NCBI RefSeq assembly: GCF_014639235.1
Contig: NZ_BMFU01000002.1
Coordinates: forward strand, 310,001-374,000
Reading direction: 5' to 3'
DNA length: 64,000 bases
Source of the DNA: Paenibacillus silvae
GTDB taxonomy: Bacteria > Bacillota > Bacilli > Paenibacillales > Paenibacillaceae
Notes under the pieces: generated by a model
The model's database searches: none
Told to the model about the DNA's origin: nothing
Seen by the model: the letters and a program-made list of their open reading frames with translations, nothing else
Position numbers and translations under genes: made by a program
Part shown: piece after piece, positions 43,854 to 57,400 of the stretch
How positions within the stretch are numbered: position 1 is the first letter of the stretch
Layout of the letters: each line of letters begins with the position of its first letter

Positions 43854-46800
43854 TTATTGAGATGAGAATCCTGACTCAAGCTCTTTCTCAATATCTTCAT
43901 CTTCTAAAGATTCAATTTCTATTAATAAGCTTTCCAGTTCATCATCATCTAAACTTTCTAATTCAAACTTGGAAATCCAATCAGCGATTTCTGCAATACT
44001 CGGGATTTCAAACAATTGATTAAGCGATAATTCTACTTTGAATACCTCTCTTAGACGTACAAGTAATTGAATAGCTAACAAAGAATGCCCGCCCAAATCA
44101 AAGAAATTATCATAAATACCGATTTCATTCATTCCAAACAATTCTCTCCAAATAAATGCAATATCTTCTTCCACTTTATTCCTAGGAAGCATCTGATCAT
44201 TAGATATTTGAGCTTTATTTGTTTTTGTTGCTGCGACTGTACCTAATTGTTCGAATGTACTTTCTACTCTCCATTGCTCATGCTGTTTTATCATGAGATT
44301 TAAGTTCTCAGTCGTTACAGCCATTTGTGGCTGTTGTGCATATAATGTGCGGAATAAAGCATCAATTCCTTCTTCAAAGGACATTCCAAAAGTTTGACGA
44401 TTTTCTTTTAGTTCGTCATGAAGCTTAATCGCAGTAGGCATTTCCTCATCTTGCCAATCATCAAACTGCCACTGCCCCCAGTTTATCGAAATGACTTTTC
44501 TGTTTTTATTTGAATATTGATAATGTGCGAATGCATCCAAAAAACTATTTGCTGCTGTATAGTCAACCTGACCAAGTCCACCATAAATTGCGGATAAAGA
44601 AGAAAAAAGGATCATAAAGTCAATATCCTTTTCTCTTGTTAGCTCATCTAAAATAAAAGCACCTTTTATTTTTGGAGAAAATACACTCATTGCCTTTTCA
44701 AGATTCTTCAGTTGAATAAGACCTGTTCCTGGAACACCAGCAAGATGAAGAATACCGTTAATATTTCCGAAATTTTGCTCCGCAACAGCTATCACTGAGC
44801 GCATTTGATTAACATCTGTTACATCTGCTTGAAACGTCAATACATCAGACCCTAATTCTTCAAGCTTTTGTACTTTTTTAATGCGTTGACTAATACGATC
44901 TTCGTCACCATGAATACCAATGTATTGCTCCCATTCTTGTTTATCTGGTAAGCCAGTGCGTCCAATTAGTATAAGCTTTGCTTGAAAAGTCCGAGCCAGT
45001 TTTTCTGCGATTGCGAGCCCTATTCCTCCAAGACCTCCGGTCAAAAGATAGACTCCATTTTTACGCCAATATTTCTCCTCAAAACCAGTCTTCTCAAGCG
45101 GAGTTGACTCAAAAGATTTTTTCCATCGGTAGTTGCCTCGAAATGCTACAACTTTATCATCGTTTGATGATTGAATTTCTGAAACAAGTTGTGCTATTAA
45201 ACGTTGTTGTCGACTGTTTTCTTCTGGCAATATAGAGAAATCGATATGCTTGCAATCAATATTCGAATACTCTTGAGGTATAACGTGAACAGGTCCTGTA
45301 ACAGTAGATGCTTCAGGATACAATACATCGTCGCCTAAAACACTTTGTACATTATTAGTAACAACCATTAGGCGAATTACATCTGTTGTTGAAGTTCCAA
45401 ATGCCTGGGCCAAATACAACAAGCTATTAAAGGTGAGTTCTTGTGCCTTTTCAAAATCTGAAAAACACTTTGAAGTTTCAGGTAAAACTTTTATTCCCCA
45501 CATATGCAGGATCGTCATTGAAGATGCATCAAAAGATTGAATCATCAATTGATAATCATTAGGGTTTTTAGGATTAATACTATATTGATTTCCGTCATGT
45601 TTAAAAGATTCCCCAGCTTTTACTGTTATGACATTTTTGAATTGAGTTTGTAATTGCTCTATTGCTTTGGCATGTAGTCCATACTCATCTGAAAAAACAA
45701 GCAACATCTCATCTTTTGTATCTCTGACCTTAGCATGAATAGATGATTGCTTCCATACAGGCGTATAAAACCATTTTGAACGATCTAATTCTTTACTTAC
45801 TAATTTTTGTTCATTTTGGTTCGCGATGGCTACTTGGTTTGGTGTCACCCAGTATCGTTGGCGTTGAAATGAATAACTTGGCATAGGAATTCGATAGCGT
45901 TTCTCATTTGGATATAATGCATTCCAATTGATAGCTACTCCATTAAGCCAAAGCTTTCCAACTGCATTCATTAAGAATTCCATGTCATTTGCCTTTTTTT
46001 CCTTGGCTTGACGCATCGATATAATAATATTATGTTTATCCATCTTACTCATATTCGCTAACACACTTAGTGTACGTCCAGGCCCTACCTCTAAAAGAAC
46101 AGGCTTATCTTCTAATAAAGTTTCAATTCCTTCAGAAAAACGTACGGTTTGTCTTAAGTGCTGTGCCCAATATTCTGGATTGGTAGCTTGATCTGATTGA
46201 ATCCAGTTTCCTGTTACGTTGGACACATATGGTATATTAGGTTCATTCTTTTTTATTTCTCTTACTAAACTTTTAAAAGAATCTAGAATAGGATCCATCA
46301 TTTTAGAATGGAAAGCATGACTTGTTCGTAATACAGTAGCACTAACATTCTGCTCTTCCAATATTAATTGAAGACTCTGAATCGACTCGGTCTCTCCTGA
46401 AACGACACAAAGTTCTGGACCATTAATAGCAGCAATGGATAAATTGTTTTTCAATAGCGGAATCACGTCTTCTTCTGCCAGGGAAACCGCCAGCATAGAA
46501 CCTTGTGATAGACTCTGAATTAATTTTCCTCTTTCTGTAATTAATCTCAATGCATCTTCTAATGAAAATACTCCAGAGAGACAGGCAGCTACATACTCGC
46601 CTACACTATGTCCAATCATAGCGTGTGGCTTAACCCCCCAAGCCATCCACAGCTTAGCAAGTGAGTATTCAATTACAAATAAAGCTGGTTGTGTGAATTG
46701 TGTCTGTTTTAGCTTTTCAGCAGACTCCAATACATCTGCATCATGAGGGAAAATTATTGATCGAATATCGAAACCTATATATTTCGTTAATATTTGGGCG

Positions 46801-48494
46801 CACCGATCAACTTCATTACGAAATATAGACTCGTTTTGATATAATTCAAGCCCCATATCTACATATTGAGCCCCTTGACCAGGAAACATAAACACAACAG
46901 GTTGTTCCGTCTTTGAAATCTCCTGCGTGAAAACACGTTTAGAATCTCTATTTTCCAAAGCTTGTATGGCTTCTTCACGACCACGACAAACAACTATTCT
47001 TCTTTTCTCAAATGCATGACGACCAATTTGTAATGTATACGCAGCGTCGGCTAAATTAATGTTTTTCTCTTGAATCAAATGATTAAGTAAACGATCGGTT
47101 CCTTCTTCAAGGGCAGCATCCGTTTTAGCAGACAAGGGCAGCAACTTCCATTTACCTGAATCAAAAGAAGGCTCTACAAGAGGTGCTTCTTCTAATATTA
47201 CGTGTACGTTCGTCCCGCCAACTCCAAAAGAACTCACACCAGCTCGGCGAGGTTCCTCGCCCTTTGGCCACTCTGCCAGATTTGTATTTACATAAAACGG
47301 ACTACTGCCAAAATCTATATTGGTATTTGGTTTATTAAAATGAAGACTAGGAGCTAATTGTTTATGTTTTAGAGATTCGACGGTTTTAATTAAACCTGCT
47401 ATACCAGCAGCAGCATCCAAATGTCCAATATTTGTCTTTACACTACCTATTGGGCAGAACTGTTTTCTGTTAGTTTCAGCTTGAAAAGCTTGAGTCAATG
47501 CAGCTATCTCAATAGGATCTCCTAACGCTGTTCCTGTGCCATGCGTTTCAATATAACCAATCGTTTCAGCTGATACATCAGCTACTGCCAATGCTTCCTT
47601 AATGACTTCTGCTTGTCCATCTATACTAGGTGCGGTATAGCCAATTTTCATATCCCCATCATTATTAATTGCCGAACCTTTGATAATGGCTTGGATAGAA
47701 TCACCATCCTTTATGGCATCTTCTAAGCGTTTCAAAACGACAATGCCCATACCACTACCAAATACTGTTCCCCCTGAGTTGTCATCAAAAGCACGGCAGT
47801 GCCCATCAGGGGAGGAAATCCCCCCCTCTTGATAGAGATATCCCTGCCCCTGCATAACTTTTACAGTTACTCCTCCTGCCAAAGCCATGTCACATTCGCT
47901 ATTTAATAAGCTTTGACATGCCATATGCACTGATGTCAAGGAGGTAGAACAAGCTGTTTGAACATTTACACTTGGACCCTTAAGATTTAATTTATATGAT
48001 ACTCTTGTTGTCAAAAAATCTTTATCGTTTCCAATCATCGTTTGAAACTCGCCTACAGTTTTAATGAGGTCAGGATTAGAGAGTAAGTTGATTATCATAT
48101 AGGTATTCAAAGCTGCACCGCCAAAAACACCTACTAATCCATTGTATGTTTCCGGATCATACCCAGCATTTTCAAGTGCTTCCCAAGCGCCCTCCAAAAA
48201 TATACGTTGCTGTGGATCCATCATTTCAGCTTCGCGTGGGGTGTATTTGAAAAAATCCGAATCAAAATACTCTATATTGTCCAACATAGAGTTGGCATTT
48301 ACATAGTTGGGATCCTTGATCGTATCCTCAGACACACCAGATTCCATTAATTTTTCAGGCGTATGGAATGTAACAGACTCAACGCCATTACGTATGTTAT
48401 CCCAAAAAGTTTGGATGTTTTCAGCTCCTGGAAAACGTCCTGTACTACCTATGATGGCGATTGCGGATTCATAAGATTGCTCAAAATCACTCAT
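43854..48494 (-). CDS. Type I PKS module: KS, AT, KR, ACP
   Basis: About 1546 residues from the ATG at 48494, which overlaps the preceding NRPS stop as ATGAGTGA (8 bases). KS (about 8-430): TACSTS, ETHGTG, NIGHLDAAAG. AT (about 535-830): FPGQGAQY, GHSVGE and HAFH, the malonyl-CoA type. KR (about 900-1320 with its structural half): TGGLGGIG and YTAANSF; no LDD motif, so probably not the B type. ACP: FFDLGGHSLLA, Ser near 1469. There is no DH or ER, so a beta-hydroxy acid unit is expected, joined to the Pro-like residue of the previous NRPS. The C-terminus is a very acidic stretch (LDDDELESLLIEIESLED and on), a likely docking element for the basic helices of the next two proteins. Confidence 0.95.
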   Translation of the reverse strand: MSDFEQSYESAIAIIGSTGRFPGAENIQTFWDNIRNGVESVTFHTPEKLMESGVSEDTIKDPNYVNANSMLDNIEYFDSDFFKYTPREAEMMDPQQRIFLEGAWEALENAGYDPETYNGLVGVFGGAALNTYMIINLLSNPDLIKTVGEFQTMIGNDKDFLTTRVSYKLNLKGPSVNVQTACSTSLTSVHMACQSLLNSECDMALAGGVTVKVMQGQGYLYQEGGISSPDGHCRAFDDNSGGTVFGSGMGIVVLKRLEDAIKDGDSIQAIIKGSAINNDGDMKIGYTAPSIDGQAEVIKEALAVADVSAETIGYIETHGTGTALGDPIEIAALTQAFQAETNRKQFCPIGSVKTNIGHLDAAAGIAGLIKTVESLKHKQLAPSLHFNKPNTNIDFGSSPFYVNTNLAEWPKGEEPRRAGVSSFGVGGTNVHVILEEAPLVEPSFDSGKWKLLPLSAKTDAALEEGTDRLLNHLIQEKNINLADAAYTLQIGRHAFEKRRIVVCRGREEAIQALENRDSKRVFTQEISKTEQPVVFMFPGQGAQYVDMGLELYQNESIFRNEVDRCAQILTKYIGFDIRSIIFPHDADVLESAEKLKQTQFTQPALFVIEYSLAKLWMAWGVKPHAMIGHSVGEYVAACLSGVFSLEDALRLITERGKLIQSLSQGSMLAVSLAEEDVIPLLKNNLSIAAINGPELCVVSGETESIQSLQLILEEQNVSATVLRTSHAFHSKMMDPILDSFKSLVREIKKNEPNIPYVSNVTGNWIQSDQATNPEYWAQHLRQTVRFSEGIETLLEDKPVLLEVGPGRTLSVLANMSKMDKHNIIISMRQAKEKKANDMEFLMNAVGKLWLNGVAINWNALYPNEKRYRIPMPSYSFQRQRYWVTPNQVAIANQNEQKLVSKELDRSKWFYTPVWKQSSIHAKVRDTKDEMLLVFSDEYGLHAKAIEQLQTQFKNVITVKAGESFKHDGNQYSINPKNPNDYQLMIQSFDASSMTILHMWGIKVLPETSKCFSDFEKAQELTFNSLLYLAQAFGTSTTDVIRLMVVTNNVQSVLGDDVLYPEASTVTGPVHVIPQEYSNIDCKHIDFSILPEENSRQQRLIAQLVSEIQSSNDDKVVAFRGNYRWKKSFESTPLEKTGFEEKYWRKNGVYLLTGGLGGIGLAIAEKLARTFQAKLILIGRTGLPDKQEWEQYIGIHGDEDRISQRIKKVQKLEELGSDVLTFQADVTDVNQMRSVIAVAEQNFGNINGILHLAGVPGTGLIQLKNLEKAMSVFSPKIKGAFILDELTREKDIDFMILFSSLSAIYGGLGQVDYTAANSFLDAFAHYQYSNKNRKVISINWGQWQFDDWQDEEMPTAIKLHDELKENRQTFGMSFEEGIDALFRTLYAQQPQMAVTTENLNLMIKQHEQWRVESTFEQLGTVAATKTNKAQISNDQMLPRNKVEEDIAFIWRELFGMNEIGIYDNFFDLGGHSLLAIQLLVRLREVFKVELSLNQLFEIPSIAEIADWISKFELESLDDDELESLLIEIESLEDEDIEKELESGFSSQ

Positions 48495-51400
48495 TTTGGT
48501 CCCCTCGCTTCCTTTTAGTTTGAACACGTTGTTGTCTAAGTTGTCTTTGTTTCCTTTGCTCTTCCTTACGATTATTTACTCGCGCCATTTTGTCTTCCCT
48601 GCCATTCGGCTCACTTTTCCCATGCAGAGTAGCATTAACTAAATCTTCTATAGTTGGATATCTAAACATGTGTAAAACAGGAACAACTTGACCAATTTCT
48701 TCGCTTAACTTGCTGCAAACCTTTACTACTAGGAGAGAGTGCCCTCCTAAATCAAAGAAATTGTCCTTTACTCCAACCTTTTCTATGCCCAATACCTCTT
48801 CCCATATGCTAGAAATAGTTCGTTCTAGTTCTGTTAGCGGAGCTGCATACATGGCTGTAGATATAGGTGAATTCTGAGGTGCAGGTAACGATTTTCGGTC
48901 TACTTTTCCTGTTCCAGTTAGAGGAATCTTTTCTAACTTTATGAAGGTGAAAGGAACCATATATTCAGGTAAAAGTTTTTTAAGATACTGTCTGAAATCT
49001 GTATTATTATCTTGCTCACTCGTTACCATATAAGCTACCAGATTTTTTTCGCCCACCACTTCTTCGCGAACTACAACCGCACATTCTTGAACCTCTGGAT
49101 GTTGTGCAAGCAATGCTTCGATTTCACCAAGTTCCACCCTATAACCACGAATTTTCACCTGGTCATCGATACGTCCTAAAAATTCGATTTGGCCGTCTTG
49201 ATGATAGCGTGCTAAATCTCCACTATTGTAGATTCGAGTGTTAAGTCCCTCATCAAATGGATTAACTATAAATTTCTCATCAGTTAAATCGGGACGATTA
49301 AGATATCCTCTGGCCAAGCAATCTCCTGCAAGATACATCACGCCTGGAACACCAACTGGAACTGGGTTTAATTGATTATCCAGGATATATACTTTTGTAT
49401 TGTCGATAGGACGTCCAATATATGGCAATAAAGGCCAGTCATTGGGATCATCTTCCAGAACCATAGCAGTAATAACATGAGTTTCAGATGGTCCATACTG
49501 ATTATGCAGTGTACAGTTGTTCAAGCTCTCAAACATTTTCTTTATACTAGGTGTGACTTTTAACTGTTCACCTGCAGTAATGACCTCTTTTAAATGTGTC
49601 GGTACAGGTGCAGCTTTATTGACCAAAGCCTCTGCAAGCTGTTGAAGAGCAATAAATGGAAGATAAATTCTCTCAATCTTCTCACTATCAATATAGTTTA
49701 ATAGCATTACTGAATCCCTTCTCACTTCTTCTGAAACGAGTATAAGTTCTCCACCAACACACAAAGTCGAAAAAATTTCCTGATACGATACATCAAAGCT
49801 CAGTGATGTGAACTGTAAAGTTTTTATTGGACCCAATAATGCAGAGTTTTTGGTCTGCCATGTAATCAAATTAGCAAGCGTCAGATGAGGAACAGCTACT
49901 CCTTTCGGTATCCCTGTTGAACCAGAAGTGTATATTAAATATGCTAAGTCTTCCATAGTTACTTTATTTGATAAATTGTCGCTGTTCTCATTAGCAATAT
50001 TCTTCCACTCAGAGTCTAAGCAAATCATTTTCGCAGAAGTTAGCGCTGGAACCTTATCCATTAATGTTTGGTTTATTAAGACCATTTTGACTTTAGCATC
50101 ATTTATGATAAAGGCCAGGCGTTCTTCTGGAAAATTCGGTTCCAAAGAGACGACAGCTCCGCCTGCTTTAAAGATAGCAAGTACAGCTATTATTCCTTCA
50201 ATAGATCGTTCCAAACAAATACCTACGGGGGAGTCTACTTCTACTCCGAATTTTCGTAAATAGTTTGCCAGCTGGTTCGCCCGCTGGTTTAGTTCACGAT
50301 AAGTCAGATATTTTCCGTCTAAAGAAAGAGCTTGAGCATCTGGTGTCTTTCTCGCTTGTTCTTCAATCATATGATGAACGCTTTTCTCTGCCTTGCTGTT
50401 TGAGATGCTATCATTCCATTCTCCCAACAGCTGAAGCTTTTCTTGCTCACCTAGCATTGGAACTTCTCTAATCGCTTGATTAGGATTTCCGCCTAATTGT
50501 TCGAGTATGATTTTCAAATGACTAAGCATACGTTGAATTGTTGATTGATCAAATAAATCTGTATTGTACTCCATAGCTATTGTCATTCCTTGCTCTGCTT
50601 TTTGAACAAATAGCGTTAGATCAAATTTTGATGTCTTATTATCAACACTCATCAACTCGAAATTCAAACCATCAATAGTAAAATTATGCGACGAAAAATC
50701 TTGGTAAGCTAACATTACTTGGAATAATGGAGACCGGCTAAGATCACGGTTAGGCTGCATCTCTTCTACCAATTTTTCAAAAGGAAGATCCTGATTTTCG
50801 TAAGCTTCTAATGCAGTAATCCGTACCTGTCTCAATAATTCTGCAAAACTCATACTCCCCTCGACTTGTGATCGCAATACTAAAGTATTGGTAAACAATC
50901 CGATCATGTCTTCTACCTCAGCCATTGGACGATTGGCAATAGGTGATCCGACTAAGATATCTTCCTGATAAGTATAACGATAAAGCATCACTTTAAATGC
51001 AGCCAACATTGTCATGTATAAGGTAGCATCTTCTTGAGCACTCACTTTTTGTAATGCCTTCAGTAAGGATGAAGATAGATTTATTGACTCATGGGCTCCG
51101 TAAAAAGTTTGCACAGGAGGACGTGGTCGATCCGTCAACAGTTCTAAGGACGGTGGTATATTTAGTAGCTTTTGTTTCCAATAGCTAAGCTGTTTATCCA
51201 TAACTTTATTTTGTATCCACTTTCTTTGCCAGTTCGCAAAATCAGCATACTGTACCGTCAAATCTGGCAGATAAAAATCATGTTTATTATTTGCTCTGGC
51301 TTCATAATGTACAGCTAAATCTTTCGCAAACACATCCAATGACCACACATCAAAAATGATATGGTGAACGGTAAGAAGTAAAACATGTTGGTCTGGTTTA

Positions 51401-54400
51401 GAGCGTATGATCGTTACTCTCAGTAATGGTCCAGTACTCAAATCAAAAGACTTTTTAGAATCCTGTTCAATAAATGAATGTATCTGAATTTCTTGCTCAA
51501 TATCAGAAAAAGATTCAAAATCAAGTAGATTTATATTCAAATCCATTTCAGAATGAACATGTTGCAATGCTTCCCCATCTACTTTTGCAAAAGTGGTTCT
51601 CAAAATTTCATGACGACTGATAATATCATGAAAAGCCTTTTCCAAAGCTGGGATATTAAGTTTTCCTCTCAAATAAAATGCAATCGGAACATTATAAAAT
51701 GCACTATTGGATTCTAATTCATTGAGGAACCATAAACGTTGCTGTGCAAACGATAATTGTAGCGTTTCCTGATCAGACCTCAACAAAGATTCTGGAAGTT
51801 GCAATATCGGATCATCCACATCGATTTCTGCTATCTCCGTTGATAAACTTGCTATCGACGGATTCTCGAACAAGCTCCTCAATGGAATCTCTATTTTGAG
51901 TTCTTTCCGTATACGCGAAATGAGTTGTGTAGCCAATAATGAGTGTCCACCAATTTCAAAGAAATTATCATGAATACTCACCTGGTCTATTCTCAAGATG
52001 TCACACCACATATCAGCTAATTGTTTTTCCATCATTGTACGAGGTGCTTCAGATTTATTTTGTGGTGATAGTTCCAATCCATGTTGCCCATCGAGAGCAC
52101 GTCGATCTATCTTCCCATTTGGTGTTAAAGGGAATTTATCCATCATTATTATTGCCGAAGGAATCATATAATCTGGTAAACTTCTCTTTAAAAGATTCCG
52201 TAAAGATTGATAATCAAGCTCTGATCCTTCTTCTGCTTTAATATAAGCGACCAACCGTTTATCATTTAAAACATCCTCGCGGACAACAACAACAGCTTCC
52301 TTAATACCGGTGTGAGCGAGTAACACATTTTCTATCTCTCCTAGCTCAATTCGAAATCCTCTAACTTTCACTTGATTGTCGATCCTTGATATAAACTCCA
52401 GCTCACCATTCTCTCGATAGCGAACAAGGTCACCCGTTCTATACATCCTTGCACTTGACCTATTACTAAATGGATCTTCCAGAAATTTTTCTTGCGTTAA
52501 TTCTGGGCGGTTAAGATATCCAACAGCGAGACCCTCTCCACCGATGTAAAGCTCTCCGGGAACCCCCACGGGTACAAGCTGAAATTGATGATCTAGGACA
52601 TATAAACTTGTGTTAGCAATTGGGCGACCTATTGATACCCAATTCCGCCCTGACTCAACCTTGGAAATCGCAGAATAAATAGTTGTTTCTGTTGGCCCAT
52701 AGAAATTCCAAACACCTGCACTTCTATTTAGAAGCTGATTTGCCAAGCTTAGCGGTAGTGCCTCTCCTCCGGTTAGAACTTTTAATTGTCGATTACCACT
52801 CCAACCTGCCTGTATTAGCATTTGCCATGTAGCGGGGGTAGCTTGCATCACTGTTGCTTCGCTTGTTATTAGTAGCTCCGCTAGCCTTTCTCCATCTGTG
52901 ACTTCATCGCGGCTGGCGATCACGACACATGCACCTTGCATCAACGGCAAGTACAACTCCATTCCAGCGATATCAAAGGAAATGGTTGTAACAGCTAAAA
53001 ATCTATCCGTGTTCTGCAGCTGCAGGTGCTCATTTGTTGCCAATAAATAATTCGTCAAAGCTTCGCTACGAATTTGGACTCCTTTAGGTTTTCCGGTAGA
53101 ACCTGAAGTATAGATGGTATAAACTAACGAATCTTGAGGCCGATAACACTTCAAGTTAGAGTCATCCTGATAACAAATTTGTGACCAATCACGATCAACA
53201 TATACGATCTGTGCCTTATGTTCTGAAATTCTCTTTTCCAAACCTGTTGTTGTAAGTATTACATTAGTTTTGGAATCCTGTAGCATAAAGGAAATTCTCT
53301 CTGTTGGAAAAGATGGATCGAGTGGCACATACGCTCCTCCAGCTTTGAATATGGCAAGTAGAGAAACCAGCATTTCCAAAGAGCGTTCCATATATACTCC
53401 AACCAGCACTCCTGGTTTTACGCCAATTGATTGCAAATGACGTGCAAGCTGGTTGGCACGACTGTTTAAAATTTTGTAAGACAACGAATCTTTGTCAAAT
53501 ACAGCAGCTATCGCTTCAGGAGTTTGCTCAACTTGTTCTTCAAAAAACAGATGCATACCCTTATCTAGCGTGTAATCCTTTGAAGTAAGATTCCAGTCTA
53601 CGAGCAACTTTTGCTGTTCTTTGAATGGTAGTACTGGGAGACGACCAATACTAAGTTCGGGTTGGTCGATAATCCCTTCTAACAAAGCATTGAAAGAATC
53701 TGCCATCCGAGCAACGGTATTTTTTTCAAACATATCCGTATTAAATTCAAACACAGCAGTTAGCCTATTATTTTCCTCTGCGATAAATAGAGTTAGATCA
53801 TACTTAGACGAATTAGTATCAATCTCTATTTCTTCTATATTAAGTCCAATAATTTCCATCTTTTTGTTGGATATATTCTGAATAATAAACATAACCTGGA
53901 ATAATGGTGAGTGACTTAAGTCTCTTTCTACTCTTAATTCCTCTACTATCTTCTCAAAAGGAACATCCTGATTAGCATAGGCTTCTAATGCTACCTTACG
54001 TACCTGTTTTAACAATTCAAGATATGACATCTCTCTCTTAATTTGCGTTCGCAAAACCAACGTATTTACGAAGAGACCAATTAAATTTTCCAAGTCTTGA
54101 TGATTTCGGTTTGTAACAGGAGATCCTACTGAGACATCTTCTTGATCACTATAACGAAAAAGTAAAACCTTAAAGGCTGCTAACAAGGTCATATATAAGG
54201 TAGTGCCTTCTCTTACGCTTAATTCTTTTAGCAAACCTGCTACTCTTTCTGGAATTTCAAATCGAAAGATATCGCCAGCATAAGTTTGTACAGATGGACG
54301 CTGACGATCTGTTGGCAATTGCAACAACAGAGGTTGATCTTGAAGTTGCTGTTTCCAGTAGTTAATTTGCTTTGTTATTTCTTCGTTTTTTATCCATTCT

Positions 54401-57400
54401 TTTTGCCAAGCAGCATAATCCGCATACTGAATTGGTAATTTTGGAAGTTCTACAATTTCATTTTGTAAATGGGCCCGGTATAAAGTAGATATTTCTCGCA
54501 GAAGAATATCTTGTGACCAACCATCCGAAATAATGTGGTGTAAATTTAACAATAAAATATGCTCATCAGGTTGAAGTCGAATAATACTTGCTCGAAAGAG
54601 CGGGCCTTGACTTAAATCGAACTCATTCATTACTTCTGCACGGATTAAACGTTTTAATTCTGTTTCTTGATCCTCTAACGTTTCATCAGCATGGTCAATG
54701 AATGAAATTTTTATTTCTTTACGAGGGGCGATCACTTGCTCTATTTGATCTCCATCCCCTCTGAAAGTAGTACGTAAACTCTCATGTCGACTGATGATAG
54801 TGTTTAATACCTTTTCTAGAATAGAACGTTCTAGTTCACCAGAGAGCCTTAAAGCAAGCGGTATATTATAAACGTACTTATTCTTCGATTCCATTTCATT
54901 GAGAAACCATAGCCTATTTTGAGAAGAGGACATTGGTAGTTTTTGTTCTCGTGAAATGGCTTGAATAGAAATTTCATTTGCCGTTTTCTTACTCATATCG
55001 ATTTGTGAAGCAAATTCAAAGATAGTCGGATAATTAAAAATTGATTGAACAGGCACCTCGGCTCCTACCGCATTTCGTAAACGCGAAAGCACTTGTATTG
55101 CTAGTAAAGAGTGACCTCCCAGTTCAAAGAAATTATCATGTATACCTACACGTTCAAGCCCAAGTACTTGGCTCCATATACCTGCTAGAATTTCTTCCAT
55201 AGGGTTTTGTGGTGATGTGAATTCACTATTTCCAACAACATCCTCTGACTTAGGATTGGGCAATGCAGCGCGATCAATTTTTCCATTTGGAGACAATGGG
55301 ATTTCGTTCAAATTTATTAATGTACTAGGCACCATATATTCCGGCAAAATCTTTCTTAGGAATTGACGTATTTCGCCTGAGTTAAATGATTCACCTTGCT
55401 TCAAGACGATATAGGCTACCAATCGCTGATCATGCTTATGGTCTTCTTTAACAAGTACTACACACTCTCTAATTAAAGGGTGAGACTCTAATACCGATTG
55501 AATTTCACCTAGTTCAATACGTATCCCTCGTAACTTTATCTGATCATCTATACGTCCTAAATACTCTAAATCTCCATTCGGCAACCAACGCACTAAATCT
55601 CCAGTACGATACATACGCTCAGTTGGATTCCATGGTGCATAGACAAATTTTTCTTCAGTCAAAGCTTGCTTATTAATATACCCCTCTGTTAATCCTAAAC
55701 CTGAAATACACAATTCTCCTGGAACCCCTAAAGGCTGCATTTGTAATTTCCCATTAACTACATATGCAGTAGTATTTGGCAAAGGTCTTCCGATAGGAAT
55801 ACTTGATTTCGGAAGTTCTTCCTTAACTGAATAATTAGTGGCGTAAATAGTAATTTCAGTTGGTCCGTAAAGATTGACAAGTTCAACCCCTTGTAACACC
55901 TCAAAAAACATTTTCGCGCTCTCTTTTTGCAGTGCTTCACCTGCTGAAAATACATATCTCAACGCAGGCAACTTCTCTTGAGTCTTATCCTTTAATCTCT
56001 CTAGAAACGAGTGCAACATAGAAGGTACAAAATTAACATGAGTAACTTTATAATCTTTAATGGCCTCAAATAAACGTAAAGGATCTTTCTCATCTTGTGG
56101 TTTTAAAATTGCAAGTTTACCGCCCCCAGATATCCAACCAAAGATCTCACTAACGGATACATCAAAAGTAAAAGGGGTTTTTAGAAGATAAACATCGTTT
56201 GATCCAAATGGATACAGTTGCCCCAGTACGTTTAAAATATGCAACACATTTCTTTGTGTAACCATTACACCTTTTGGTTTACCTGTTGAACCAGAGGTAT
56301 ATATTACATAGGCATAATTACTCAATCTATTCATCGGAGCAGGATTATTAGCGTTGCCTTGATAAATTCTTTCATCCTCCAGGTCAATAGTATCTCCTGA
56401 AAACAAGAAATCATCTTGCCAATTTTTTTGGGTCAAAAGCAACTGTACTTCACTGTCATTCAGCATATATTGAATGCGCTCTTTCGGTAAATTCGGTTCG
56501 ATAGGCAAGTATGCTCCGCCAGCTTTTAGTATTGCCAAGATGCCGACAATCATTTCTAATGAGCGTTCTACCATTATTCCAACAAGTTGATTATCTCTAA
56601 CGCCAAACTTGTGTAGATGATTAGCCAATTGATTAGCACGTTCATTTAATTCATGATACGTAAGTTGTCTATTACCATAAACGACCGCTAATGTGTCTGG
56701 GCTGTGTTCAACTCGACTTTCAAAAAGATCCGCAAGTGATTCATAAGTTACCTTTGCTTCTTCTCTAATATTCCAATCCACAAGAAATTTTTGTTTCTCA
56801 ATCTCAGTTAAAATTGGAAGTTCACCAATCATACAATTTGGATTACTAACTATTCCATTAAGAATGGTAAGGTAATGTTGCGTCATCCGGGAGATGGTTT
56901 CATCATCAAAAAGATCAATATTATAATCAAAAGATGCTTCAATTTTGTTTTCATTCTCTGTAATAGCTAAAGATAGTTCGTATTTAGCAACATCCGCTTC
57001 TAAGTCTACTGGCTCTAACACTAGTCCTGATAGAGCTAGTGCAGGTGCTGAGGAATTAAGCATTGAAAACATTACCTGGAAAAGTGGTGAAGTAGATGTA
57101 TCCCTATTAGGTTGGATCTCTTCTACTAACTTTTCAAAAGGTACATTTTGATTGGAAAAGGCATCTAATGATACTTCGCGTACATGTTGAAGGAACTCTC
57201 CAAAGCTTTGCTCACTGGATATATTTGTTCTGAACACAAGAGTGTTCACAAAAAATCCTATCATCTTTTCAACACCCTCATAATTCCTTCCAGAAATAGG
57301 GGAGCCGATCAATATATCATTTTGCCCAGTGTAACGATGTAGCAGAACCTTGAAGGCAGCAAGCAACGTCATATTTAAAGAAGTACCAGTGTGTTGACTT

